9,835 nt of DNA from Thermoactinomycetaceae bacterium. GTDB lineage: Bacteria > Bacillota > Bacilli > Thermoactinomycetales > Thermoactinomycetaceae. The DNA lies in NCBI GenBank assembly GCA_025449475.1, contig JANWJM010000103.1, positions 1 to 9,835 of the forward strand, read 5' to 3'. Below the pieces are notes generated by a model. The model had not been told where the DNA came from. It made no database searches and saw only the letters and a program-made list of their open reading frames with translations. Below, piece after piece: positions 1-5,822 of the stretch (the stretch's first letter is position 1; every line of letters begins with the position of its first letter). The position numbers were made by a program, and so were the translations under genes.

Positions 1-12
1 AAACTTTGATGG

Positions 13-38
13 ATTCCCCGGCTTCGGGGAATTTTTTT
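13..38 (+). terminator. Rho-independent terminator of an upstream gene
   Basis: An 8-bp perfect stem (13-20 with 25-32) around a GCTT loop is followed by a T run to 38. The orientation fits a plus-strand gene lying left of the window; nothing of that gene is visible here. Confidence 0.9.
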
Positions 39-60
39 ATGTTCAAATATAAAAATTACT

Positions 61-90
61 TTGACAGATAGAGTAAATGCGTGGTATGAT
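61..90 (+). promoter_or_regulatory. Sigma-A-type promoter of the padR operon
   Basis: A perfect -35 TTGACA (61-66) is separated by 18 nt from a -10 TATGAT (85-90). Transcription would start near 97, which rules out the in-frame ATG at 77 and supports the PadR start at 125. Confidence 0.85.
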
Positions 91-106
91 TACTCTATCA
101 GATAGA
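65..106. promoter_or_regulatory. Probable PadR autoregulatory operator (inverted repeat plus extra half-site)
   Basis: A perfect 10-bp inverted repeat, GATAGAGTAA (67-76) and TTACTCTATC (90-99) separated by 13 nt, sits directly between and over the -35 and -10. The 8-mer CAGATAGA occurs at 65-72 and again at 99-106, so the second arm also forms a tight palindrome, TCTATC-A-GATAGA (94-106). PadR family repressors usually bind dyad sites in their own promoters, so a bound dimer would block RNA polymerase. The assignment to this PadR protein is inferred from position. Confidence 0.75.
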
Positions 107-124
107 ATAGATGGACGGGAGGAG

Positions 125-460
125 ATGGGCATTCGAAGTGATATAATTCGAGGTCACTTGGATACAGTTATTTTACATTTAATATCGGAAAAAGATCAGT
201 ATGGCTATGAAATTTCAAAAGAAATTAGTCGACGTACGCACGACCGTTTTCAAATCAAAGAGGCTACCTTATATGCCGTTTTTCAACGGCTTCGTCGAAA
301 AGAGCTCATCGAATCGTATTATGGCGATATCACCCATGGCGGAAGAAGAAAGTACTATCGTATTACATCGCTGGGAAAAGCATATTTAAAAGAGATGATT
401 AGAGAATGGACAGAAACAAAGGAGATTATTGATTTATTGTTAGAGGGGGATTCGAGTTGA
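125..460 (+). CDS. PadR family transcriptional regulator
   Basis: A 111-residue winged-helix DNA-binding protein of the short PadR subfamily. The N-terminal helix (SDIIRGHLDTVILHLI, about 5-20) is followed by the family's GYEI motif (27-30), the recognition-helix segment KEATLYAVFQRL (45-56) and the wing GGRRKYYRIT (72-81), then a short C-terminal dimerisation helix. These proteins are typically repressors released by a small ligand or by membrane or antibiotic stress. The start at 125 is chosen because the upstream ATG at 77 lies inside the promoter and because family members begin just before the SDxIRG segment; the purine-rich GGGAGGAG directly precedes it, with unusually short spacing. 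It is the first gene of an operon and overlaps the next by 4 nt. The inducer cannot be read from the sequence. Confidence 0.92.
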   Translation: MGIRSDIIRGHLDTVILHLISEKDQYGYEISKEISRRTHDRFQIKEATLYAVFQRLRRKELIESYYGDITHGGRRKYYRITSLGKAYLKEMIREWTETKEIIDLLLEGDSS

Positions 461-858
461 AGAGGATCAAACAACAGGTGGATCGATGGTTTAAAGATGT
501 CCCAAAAAGCGAAGAGAGAGAAAGTGTCAAGCAAGATATTATTGAAAGCTTACAAGAGAAAGTCGCTGATCTCATGGATGAAGGCCTTAGTAAGGAAGAG
601 GCCATCCAACAAGCGATTTCCGAATTTGGAGATGTCAAAGAAATTATTTCTGAGCTTGACATGCGAAACCAACGGAACAAAAAAGATTTAGCCAAAATTA
701 ATTTGGGATTCTCTATTTGGGGTAGTATTTTAATCATTTCCCTATTTGTGTTTACCAATCTCTACTACTCACCAAATGTCATTTGGTTTGTATACCCTAC
801 ATTTGTGGTCTTATGGTGGCCATTATCGATGTTTTATTATTGGTTGCGGGTGAAATGA
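457..858 (+). CDS. HAAS/DUF1700-like domain membrane protein with one two-helix 'SP-WWP' unit
   Basis: A 133-residue protein. Residues 1 to about 75 are charged and helical, with a DIIESLQEKVADLMDEGLSKEEAIQQAISEFGD stretch broken into helices (27-59) typical of the HAAS/DUF1700 'permease prefix' domain that often follows padR genes. Residues 85-101 and about 109-130 are two membrane helices joined by an SPNVIWF turn and ending in the LWWPLS motif (119-124). This unit is the same as the one repeated four times in the next protein. The start is TTG at 457, overlapping the PadR stop as TTGA, with GAGGGGG about 7 nt upstream, so translation is probably coupled. In other PadR-HAAS pairs the HAAS protein is thought to be a regulatory partner or membrane-associated target; the exact role here is unknown. 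Confidence 0.85.
   Translation: MKRIKQQVDRWFKDVPKSEERESVKQDIIESLQEKVADLMDEGLSKEEAIQQAISEFGDVKEIISELDMRNQRNKKDLAKINLGFSIWGSILIISLFVFTNLYYSPNVIWFVYPTFVVLWWPLSMFYYWLRVK
697..849 (+). repeat. Single copy of the 51-residue two-helix unit in the HAAS protein
   Basis: Residues 81-131 align without gaps to each unit of the downstream protein: an S/T-P turn (P106) and a WWP motif (P122) are 16 residues apart, the same spacing as in all four downstream units. Confidence 0.8.
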
Positions 859-874
859 GGAGGGGGGATCACCG

Positions 875-1537
875 ATGAACAAGTATCAGCTCGGTTGGAT
901 ATCGGTTGGGAGCCTGATCGGTATATTGTTACTATTTATTATCAACGATTTGACGACCCCCGATTATTTATGGTTTCTTTACCCGGCTTTTTTCCTAATC
1001 CTATGGCCGCTCAGTCTCTATTTTATCATGAAGAAAAAATATAAGTTATATGCGTATTTCTGTACAACACTGTTGATCCTTTATATGCTCATTGAAAATA
1101 TACTCAATTCCCCTGAACATCCTTGGATTTTGTATGCAGCCTATCCGTTAATTTGGTGGCCCATTACCGTTTCCCTCGGAAAACAATCAAAAACGCTGAC
1201 GTATGCGTGGATTGTATCGATTACGACGATTCTATACTATGCAATCTTAAACCTATTTCTTTCTCCAGTCCATCCTTGGGTCATTTATCCCACTTATGTG
1301 ATTTTGTGGTGGCCACTCATCTTATATTATGCCCGTCAAAAAAACTATTTTGGATTGTCCATTGTTGGAAGTTTGTTTACCATACTTTTTTTCAGCACGA
1401 TGAATCTCGTCACTACTCCCCATACCTTGTGGGCGATCTATCCGATTTTTATCATACTTTGGTGGCCGTTGAGTGTCTATTATTTTCATGTTCTGAAACA
1501 AAAACAAAAAGAGCATGAAGAGAAGAAAAGTACGTAA
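875..1537 (+). CDS. Membrane protein built of four tandem 51-residue two-helix units
   Basis: A 220-residue, very hydrophobic protein with no signal peptide other than its first helix and a charged, lysine/glutamate-rich tail (208-220). Four units each contain a helix, an (S/T)P-x2-x-W-x-x-Y turn, and a second helix ending in (L/I)W(W)P(L/I). The turn prolines are at 29, 80, 131 and 182 and the WP prolines at 45, 96, 147 and 198, each exactly 51 apart, predicting eight membrane helices. The turn (for example TPDYLWFLYP) resembles the one in small '2TM' domain proteins. The start is ATG 875 with a strong GAGGAGGGGGG (857-867), 16 nt after the HAAS gene. I do not recognise a named family or any catalytic residues; an internally duplicated sensor, scaffold or channel-like protein are all possible. 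Confidence 0.85.
   Translation: MNKYQLGWISVGSLIGILLLFIINDLTTPDYLWFLYPAFFLILWPLSLYFIMKKKYKLYAYFCTTLLILYMLIENILNSPEHPWILYAAYPLIWWPITVSLGKQSKTLTYAWIVSITTILYYAILNLFLSPVHPWVIYPTYVILWWPLILYYARQKNYFGLSIVGSLFTILFFSTMNLVTTPHTLWAIYPIFIILWWPLSVYYFHVLKQKQKEHEEKKST
884..1495 (+). repeat. Four tandem 153-bp coding repeats
   Basis: The repeats are visible at protein level (residues about 4-54, 55-105, 106-156, 157-207), with diverged DNA and no indel between copies. Units 3 and 4 and the HAAS copy keep the full LWWPL motif; unit 1 has LWPLS and unit 2 has IWWPI. Confidence 0.85.
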
Positions 1538-1539
1538 GT

Positions 1540-1553
1540 CATAAATATTTATG
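1540..1553. promoter_or_regulatory. 14-bp perfect palindrome before des
   Basis: CATAAATATTTATG is its own reverse complement and lies 3 nt after the stop of the repeat protein and 33 nt before the des start. It could be a regulator site or overlap a weak AT-rich promoter; no convincing -35/-10 pair is visible. AT-rich sequence makes chance palindromes commoner, so confidence is low. Confidence 0.35.
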
Positions 1554-1573
1554 TTTTATTCAAATAACCGATA

Positions 1574-1581
1574 AAGGGTGA
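1574..1581 (+). promoter_or_regulatory. Ribosome binding site deciding the des start
   Basis: AAGGGTGA resembles the AAGGAGGTGA consensus and ends 5 nt before TTG 1587. It overlaps the alternative GTG at 1578, which would have no binding site of its own, so TTG 1587 is preferred. Confidence 0.6.
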
Positions 1582-1586
1582 TTTTT

Positions 1587-2600
1587 TTGACCAATCACGA
1601 CAGCAAGAAAAACTGGAGAAAGATTATCGCTCCATATGAGAATATTAGTCTCATGCGAAGTCTCTGGCAAATCTTAAATACCTTTGTTCCGTTCTTTTTA
1701 CTTTGGTACGCGGCCTATTATTCCCTGTCCTACTCATATTGGCTAACATTGTTATGGATCATTCCAGCAGCAGGACTGCTTGTTCGGATCTTTATCATTT
1801 TTCATGATTGTTGCCATGGCTCCTTTTTTCCAAGTCGAAAAGCCAATGAGATTGTCGGCAATATCGCTGGGTTGATGATGTTTTGTCCGTTCGAGCAATG
1901 GCGCAATAGCCATGCTCGCCATCATGCAACCAGCGGGAATCTGGATAAAAGAGGGGTTGGGGATATTTGGACATTGACTGTCACGGAATATCTTGCATTG
2001 CCATGGTACAAACGATTGGCTTATCGTTTATATCGCAATCCGATGATCATGTTTGGCTTTGGTGCTTCGTATCTGTTTTTGATTGATTATCGTTTTAATC
2101 GAAAAGGTGCAAGGAAGAAAGAACGATATAATACCTATATGATTAATTTGGCGATCATCGGAGTCATTTCACTGATGTGTTGGCTGATTGGCTGGAAAGC
2201 TTTTCTCCTCATACAAGGTCCAATTTTTTTGCTTGCAGGTACGTTGGGAGTTTGGTTGTTTTATGTACAACATCAGTTTGAGGGAACCTATTTTGAAAAA
2301 AGTGAAAATTGGAACCATGTTGATGCGGCTTTAAAAGGAAGTTCTTTTTATAAATTGCCAAAGATTTTACAATGGTTTACCGGCAATATTGGCTATCACC
2401 ATATCCATCATCTTAGCCCTCGCGTTCCGAACTATAATTTGGATCGTGCACACGAGGAGAATCAATTATTTCAAGATATTGAACCGATTACGCTTCGGAC
2501 AAGCCTCAAATCAATCAAGTATCGAATTTGGGATGAGGATCGAAAGCGATTGATGGGATTTGGCTATGTGAAAGAGTATTTGAAAGCACAAAAAGAATAA
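1587..2600 (+). CDS. des: Membrane acyl-lipid (fatty acid) desaturase, Des family
   Basis: A 337-residue integral-membrane di-iron desaturase that introduces a cis double bond into the acyl chains of membrane phospholipids to restore fluidity, as B. subtilis Des (delta-5) does on cold shock. The three histidine boxes are intact: HDCCH (73-77), HARHH (109-113) and HHIHH (271-275), with hydrophobic helices at about 33-75, 185-205 and 207-228. Many stretches match B. subtilis Des as I recall it, including RIFIIFHDCCH, NLDKRGxGDIW, KLAYRLYRNP-like, GVWLFYVQH and TGNIGYHH. The length is close to the 352 residues of B. subtilis Des. The start is TTG 1587 on the basis of the AAGGGTGA site. It follows the repeat protein by 49 nt with no terminator, so operon membership is likely. 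Unlike in B. subtilis, no DesK-DesR genes follow; regulation may be through the PadR promoter or an unseen des promoter. Confidence 0.93.
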   Translation: MTNHDSKKNWRKIIAPYENISLMRSLWQILNTFVPFFLLWYAAYYSLSYSYWLTLLWIIPAAGLLVRIFIIFHDCCHGSFFPSRKANEIVGNIAGLMMFCPFEQWRNSHARHHATSGNLDKRGVGDIWTLTVTEYLALPWYKRLAYRLYRNPMIMFGFGASYLFLIDYRFNRKGARKKERYNTYMINLAIIGVISLMCWLIGWKAFLLIQGPIFLLAGTLGVWLFYVQHQFEGTYFEKSENWNHVDAALKGSSFYKLPKILQWFTGNIGYHHIHHLSPRVPNYNLDRAHEENQLFQDIEPITLRTSLKSIKYRIWDEDRKRLMGFGYVKEYLKAQKE

Positions 2601-2636
2601 GAACGAATCAATCGAGGGCAGCTTGCTCCTTGTGAT

Positions 2637-2658
2637 AAGGCAGCACCTGCCTTTTTTT
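2637..2658 (+). terminator. Rho-independent terminator after des
   Basis: The stem AAGGCAG (2637-2643) pairs perfectly with CTGCCTT (2647-2653) around a 3-nt loop, followed by seven T (2652-2658). It closes the padR-des transcription unit. Confidence 0.92.
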
Positions 2659-2805
2659 GTTTACCCTTGGGTGGTTGGATGTGATAGCGTCGGCTCCATG
2701 AAGATGGAATGGAATGACAGAATAAGAATATCATAGTGATGATCGATCGGGAGTAGGCTGGACACAGTTTTTTTAAAGATGAGGACTTTTTTTGTCGAGT
2801 TATAG

Positions 2806-2811
2806 TATAAT
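2806..2811 (+). promoter_or_regulatory. Candidate -10 of the CNNM/CorC gene promoter
   Basis: A perfect TATAAT lies 34 nt before the start codon in an AT-rich stretch. The hexamers 16-18 nt upstream do not resemble TTGACA, so the promoter would be -10 driven or activator dependent. The rest of the 2660-2805 spacer shows only two T-rich runs (about 2768-2774 and 2787-2793) and nothing else I can name. Confidence 0.5.
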
Positions 2812-2844
2812 CATATTAATTATAGAAAGGGAGAGAATGCTTGA

Positions 2845-4248
2845 ATGAATGATCCGGATGACCCCGGAGGGGCTATATTTGTTCAATTCATTTTTATCGC
2901 ATTTCTCATTTTGCTCAATGGTTTCTTCACCGCGGTAGAAATTGCGTTGATCTCATTAAATAAGAATCGCATTTCTACGTTGGTACAGGAAGGAAATCGA
3001 TCCGCTCGATATCTGGAAAAGATCATGGTAGATCCGAGCAAGTATTTATCAGCCATCCAAGTAGGGATTACGTTTGCTACGTTGTTGTCAAGTGCCTCTG
3101 CAGCAACTGGAGTTGCTCCCTATCTTTCACGTTTTTTGGTGGGCATTCCTTATGCAAAAGAGATTTCAATCGTTGTGATCACCGTTCTACTTGCATATAT
3201 GATCCTCGTATTCGGCGAATTGTTTCCCAAACGTTTTGCGATTCAAAATGCTGAACAGATCGCGATTCTATCGGCTCGACCCCTTCTATTCATCTATCAA
3301 ATCGCACTACCTTTTATAAAATTGTTATCGTTTTCAATCCAGCTCATCGTTAGACTGACGGGACTGGATGAACAGCAGGAAAGGGAAAAGAAAGTGTCTC
3401 GTGAAGAAATCCGCTTACTGGCCCAGGCTGGTCAAGCGGATGGAACCATCAACGCCAAAGAATTTGAAATGATTAATGGGGTCATTGAACTTGACAATAA
3501 GATTGCTCGCGAAATTATGACTCCTCGAACGGCGACCTTTACGCTGGATGTCAATACGCCGCCAGAACAGTTGGCTGATTTACTTGTAAATGGAAAATAC
3601 TCGCGGATCCCGGTCTATCAGGATGATTCGGATAAGATCATCGGAATTCTCCATATCAAGGACTATTTTGCGGCTGCACGCAAAAAAGGTTTTGATAATG
3701 TCGAGATTCTTGATCTGCTCCGAGAGCCTTATTTTGTCCCTGAAACAAAGTATATTGATGATTTGTTAAGAGAATTGCAATCCACCCAACATCATCTCGC
3801 CATCACAATTGATGAGTATGGTGGCTTTTCGGGAATTGTCACGATTGAAGATCTACTTGAAGAGATTGTTGGTGAAATCGATGATGAGTATGATGAAATT
3901 GAAGAAGAATTGATCCAATTGGATGAAAACTTGTTTCTAGCAAGCGGTACGTTATCAATTGATGATTTTAACGATCATTTTCAAACCAATATTTATGTAC
4001 CCAATATCGATACTATCTCCGGCTTTATCCTTGACCGGATCGGAAGGATTCCAGATAGTAGGGATCGTGCAGCCATTGAGTATGATCACATTTTATTTAT
4101 CGTAGAATCTGTCAAAGATCATCGAATCGAAAAAATTCGAATTGAGGATCAACGATTCTTGAAAGAGGCTCATCGTCCCTCTATTTCGATGAAAGCGAAG
4201 AATTTATCGTTTTCTACTCATAAATCAGACACCTCAGAATCATATTGA
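2845..4248 (+). CDS. CNNM/CorC-type membrane protein (DUF21, CBS pair, CorC_HlyC)
   Basis: A 467-residue protein with the full domain order of the family once called hemolysin C, now linked to Mg2+ (and Co2+) export or homeostasis, as for B. subtilis MpfA and its paralogs. The DUF21 transmembrane domain covers about 8-175, with the polar NGFFTAVEIALIS segment in the first helix (25-37) and the conserved GELFPKR at 124-130. An acidic linker follows, then CBS1 (about 222-280, MTPR at 225-228, SRIPVY at 253-258) and CBS2 (about 290-345, DEYGGFSGIVTIEDLLEE), which usually bind adenine nucleotide. The acidic IDDEYDEIEEE stretch leads to the C-terminal CorC_HlyC domain (about 360-435). GGGAG lies about 11 nt upstream of ATG 2845. 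It is single-gene, convergent with the Sel1 gene. Which of the several Bacillales paralogs it matches cannot be settled here. Confidence 0.93.
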   Translation: MNDPDDPGGAIFVQFIFIAFLILLNGFFTAVEIALISLNKNRISTLVQEGNRSARYLEKIMVDPSKYLSAIQVGITFATLLSSASAATGVAPYLSRFLVGIPYAKEISIVVITVLLAYMILVFGELFPKRFAIQNAEQIAILSARPLLFIYQIALPFIKLLSFSIQLIVRLTGLDEQQEREKKVSREEIRLLAQAGQADGTINAKEFEMINGVIELDNKIAREIMTPRTATFTLDVNTPPEQLADLLVNGKYSRIPVYQDDSDKIIGILHIKDYFAAARKKGFDNVEILDLLREPYFVPETKYIDDLLRELQSTQHHLAITIDEYGGFSGIVTIEDLLEEIVGEIDDEYDEIEEELIQLDENLFLASGTLSIDDFNDHFQTNIYVPNIDTISGFILDRIGRIPDSRDRAAIEYDHILFIVESVKDHRIEKIRIEDQRFLKEAHRPSISMKAKNLSFSTHKSDTSESY

Positions 4249-4257
4249 GAGGTGTCT
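4227..4257. terminator. Hairpin between convergent genes, spanning the CNNM stop codon
   Basis: AGACACCTC (4227-4235) pairs perfectly with GAGGTGTCT (4249-4257) around a 13-nt loop that contains the TGA stop (4246-4248). Neither strand has a T run directly after the stem, so it is not a textbook intrinsic terminator, but its position between converging genes suggests a bidirectional transcription-end or mRNA-stability element. Confidence 0.55.
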
Positions 4258-4276
4258 CAGCTGCATAAAAAAATGA

Positions 4277-4984
4277 TTAGTTATTTTTTTTGACGATTCG
4301 CTTAATCCCATAGATTAAATATTTTCCCCATTCACGCATGGCGATAGGTTCACCGGCTTCGGCTGCTTTCCGTAACCATTTTTCGCCTTCTTTTATATTT
4401 TGTTCGATTTCATCGCCCGATAATAATCGGTAACCTAAGATTCTCATTGCGATGGGATAGTTTGTCTCAGCAGATCGGCGCAGCCATTTTTCTCCGAGTG
4501 TCCGATCCTGTTCCAAGTCTTCTCCCACTAACAGGCGAAAGCCCAATTCCATCATTGCCCAGCTATCCCCAGCTTCAGCCGCTCTTTCTAACCATTTTCG
4601 TCCTTCTTCAATATTTTTTGGAACACCGGAGCCGGTTAAATAGAGATAGGCCACCTCACTCATGGATTCAATATCCCCAGCTGCGATCGCTCGATGTAAC
4701 CATTTGATGCCCTCATCGATATTGTTTTGTTCTCTTTTTTCATCCAGCGAAACAATGTTCGATGAGTTTGCGATGGGTTCTTCCTCCTTTGCGTCTACCA
4801 CTTCCTCCGCTTCATTGGGATCGGTTTCTTCATTTTTCTGCTCAGCCAATGAAACAAACGTAAATTCGTTCTGATCAGTGATTGTAGACGAGGAATCATC
4901 CGTGAAAGTAGTATTCTCTTCATTCTCTTGAGAGGATACTGATTCGTGTTCAACCGTCTGCGAATCAAAGTCCTTTTCTTTCAT
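4277..4984 (-). CDS. Sel1-like repeat protein with acidic N-terminal region
   Basis: A 235-residue protein without signal peptide or membrane helix, so probably cytosolic. Residues 1 to about 85 are low-complexity and rich in Glu, Asp, Ser, Thr and Asn, likely disordered; a short motif recurs as FVSLAEQKNEE (43-53) and IVSLDEKREQN (77-87). From about 88 on there are four Sel1-like (TPR-related) helical hairpins with consensus EGxKWLxxAAEAGxxxAMxxLGxxLLxG. The GxKW glycines are at 92, 128, 164 and 200, exactly 36 residues apart; the last repeat is cut short and ends in a basic tail (KRIVKKNN). Such repeats form superhelical scaffolds for protein-protein contacts; the partner is unknown. The start ATG (complement of 4982-4984) has GGAGGGAG close upstream. 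It is transcribed divergently from the response regulator gene. Confidence 0.88.
   Translation of the reverse strand: MKEKDFDSQTVEHESVSSQENEENTTFTDDSSSTITDQNEFTFVSLAEQKNEETDPNEAEEVVDAKEEEPIANSSNIVSLDEKREQNNIDEGIKWLHRAIAAGDIESMSEVAYLYLTGSGVPKNIEEGRKWLERAAEAGDSWAMMELGFRLLVGEDLEQDRTLGEKWLRRSAETNYPIAMRILGYRLLSGDEIEQNIKEGEKWLRKAAEAGEPIAMREWGKYLIYGIKRIVKKNN
4292..4723 (-). repeat. Four 36-residue Sel1-like repeats
   Basis: Units at residues about 88-123, 124-159, 160-195 and 196-231 align without gaps; units 2-4 share G-x-KWL-R/E-x-(A/S)AE and (A)MxxLG or AMREWG cores. The first unit is the most diverged (HRAIAAGDIESMSEVAYLYLTG). Confidence 0.85.
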
Positions 4985-5027
4985 TTTTTCTCCCTCCTAA
5001 CGATTTTCAAACAAGCTCTACTTTTTT

Positions 5028-5033
5028 ATTATA
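5028..5033 (-). promoter_or_regulatory. Candidate -10 for the Sel1 gene
   Basis: The complement reads TATAAT about 44 nt upstream of the start codon. The best -35 at 17 nt spacing (complement of 5051-5056, TGCAAA) matches only three of six bases, so the call is tentative. Confidence 0.45.
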
Positions 5034-5120
5034 ACTTGTACAGAAACTCTTTTGCAGCTTTGATATAGGAGATGTTTGTCGGATCAACGATATTGTCCAT
5101 AAAGTGAGGAGGCTTTATTA

Positions 5121-5822
5121 ATGGAGAAATCATTGATCTGGGTCGTTGAGGACGATCCGCAGATTGCGAAACAACTACAAAAATACATAACTCGATATGG
5201 TTTTGAAGCGAAATTAGCCGATCCATTTGAAGATTTGGTTGAGCAATTTTGTTTGGTTCGACCCGATCTGGTGTTGCTCGATGTCAATTTACCGAAGTTT
5301 GATGGATTTTACTGGTGTCGACAAATCCGTGAGCGTTCCAATTGTCCGATTCTCTTTATATCCGCTCGAGAGAGTAAGATGGATCAAGTGATGGCACTCG
5401 ATTATGGCGGGGATGATTATATCACGAAACCATTTGAGTTGGAGATCGTGATGGCTAAAATCAGAAGTCATCTTCGTCGGGCATATGGCGTCTATGCCAA
5501 TCAAGGGGAACGAACCATGGAAGTGGCGGGTTTGCTATTATATCCGGAACGGTTGTTGTTAACCTTTCGAACGCACAAGGTGGAGCTTAGCCATAAAGAG
5601 GTGATTTTGATGCAAAGTCTTATGGAACGTCCGATGCGTGTGGTAAGTCGGGAACGACTCTTGGAACGACTATGGGATGATCAACATTTTGTGGATGATA
5701 ATACCCTCAATGTTTATATTACACGTGTGCGCAAAAAGCTTGATCATTTGGGGATTGCGGAATCCATCCAGACTGTCCGTGGAGTTGGCTATAAATTCAA
5801 TGTGACTTGGAGAGAAGCATGA
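5121..5822 (+). CDS. bceR-like: BceR-type response regulator (OmpR/PhoB family)
   Basis: A 233-residue two-domain regulator. The receiver domain (about 5-117) has the acidic pocket EDD (10-12), the phospho-acceptor Asp54 in LLDVNLP, Ser81 in the place of the usual Thr/Ser, and Lys103 in DDYITKPFE. The OmpR-type winged helix (about 130-230) carries LSHKEVILMQSLMERP, VVSRERLLERLW, the recognition helix VDDNTLNVYITRVRKKL and the wing TVRGVGYKF. When phosphorylated by the adjacent kinase it should activate the ABC transporter genes through the dyad at 6808-6823. GAGGAGG (5106-5112) gives ideal spacing to ATG 5121. Its stop overlaps the kinase start as ATGA. The symbol marks the family resemblance; orthology to one member (BceR, YxdJ, PsdR) is not established. 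Confidence 0.92.
   Translation: MEKSLIWVVEDDPQIAKQLQKYITRYGFEAKLADPFEDLVEQFCLVRPDLVLLDVNLPKFDGFYWCRQIRERSNCPILFISARESKMDQVMALDYGGDDYITKPFELEIVMAKIRSHLRRAYGVYANQGERTMEVAGLLLYPERLLLTFRTHKVELSHKEVILMQSLMERPMRVVSRERLLERLWDDQHFVDDNTLNVYITRVRKKLDHLGIAESIQTVRGVGYKFNVTWREA

Noticed and set aside
77..124. In-frame upstream ATG at 77 extending the PadR protein by 16 residues
   Set aside because: It lies between -35 and -10 of a strong promoter and inside the operator, so it would not be on the mRNA; family members start near residue 17 of that reading.
426..758. Minus-strand open frame of 110 residues
   Set aside because: It is antisense to the HAAS gene, whose protein sequence, start signal and operon position are convincing.
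884..1495. Possible CRISPR-like or satellite repeat array
   Set aside because: The 153-bp period is coding, kept at protein level only, and has no identical direct repeats or spacers.
5040..5120. A BceR-type dyad before the response regulator gene
   Set aside because: No TnACA-N4-TGTnA match is present; TTGTACAG near 5036-5043 has the wrong geometry.
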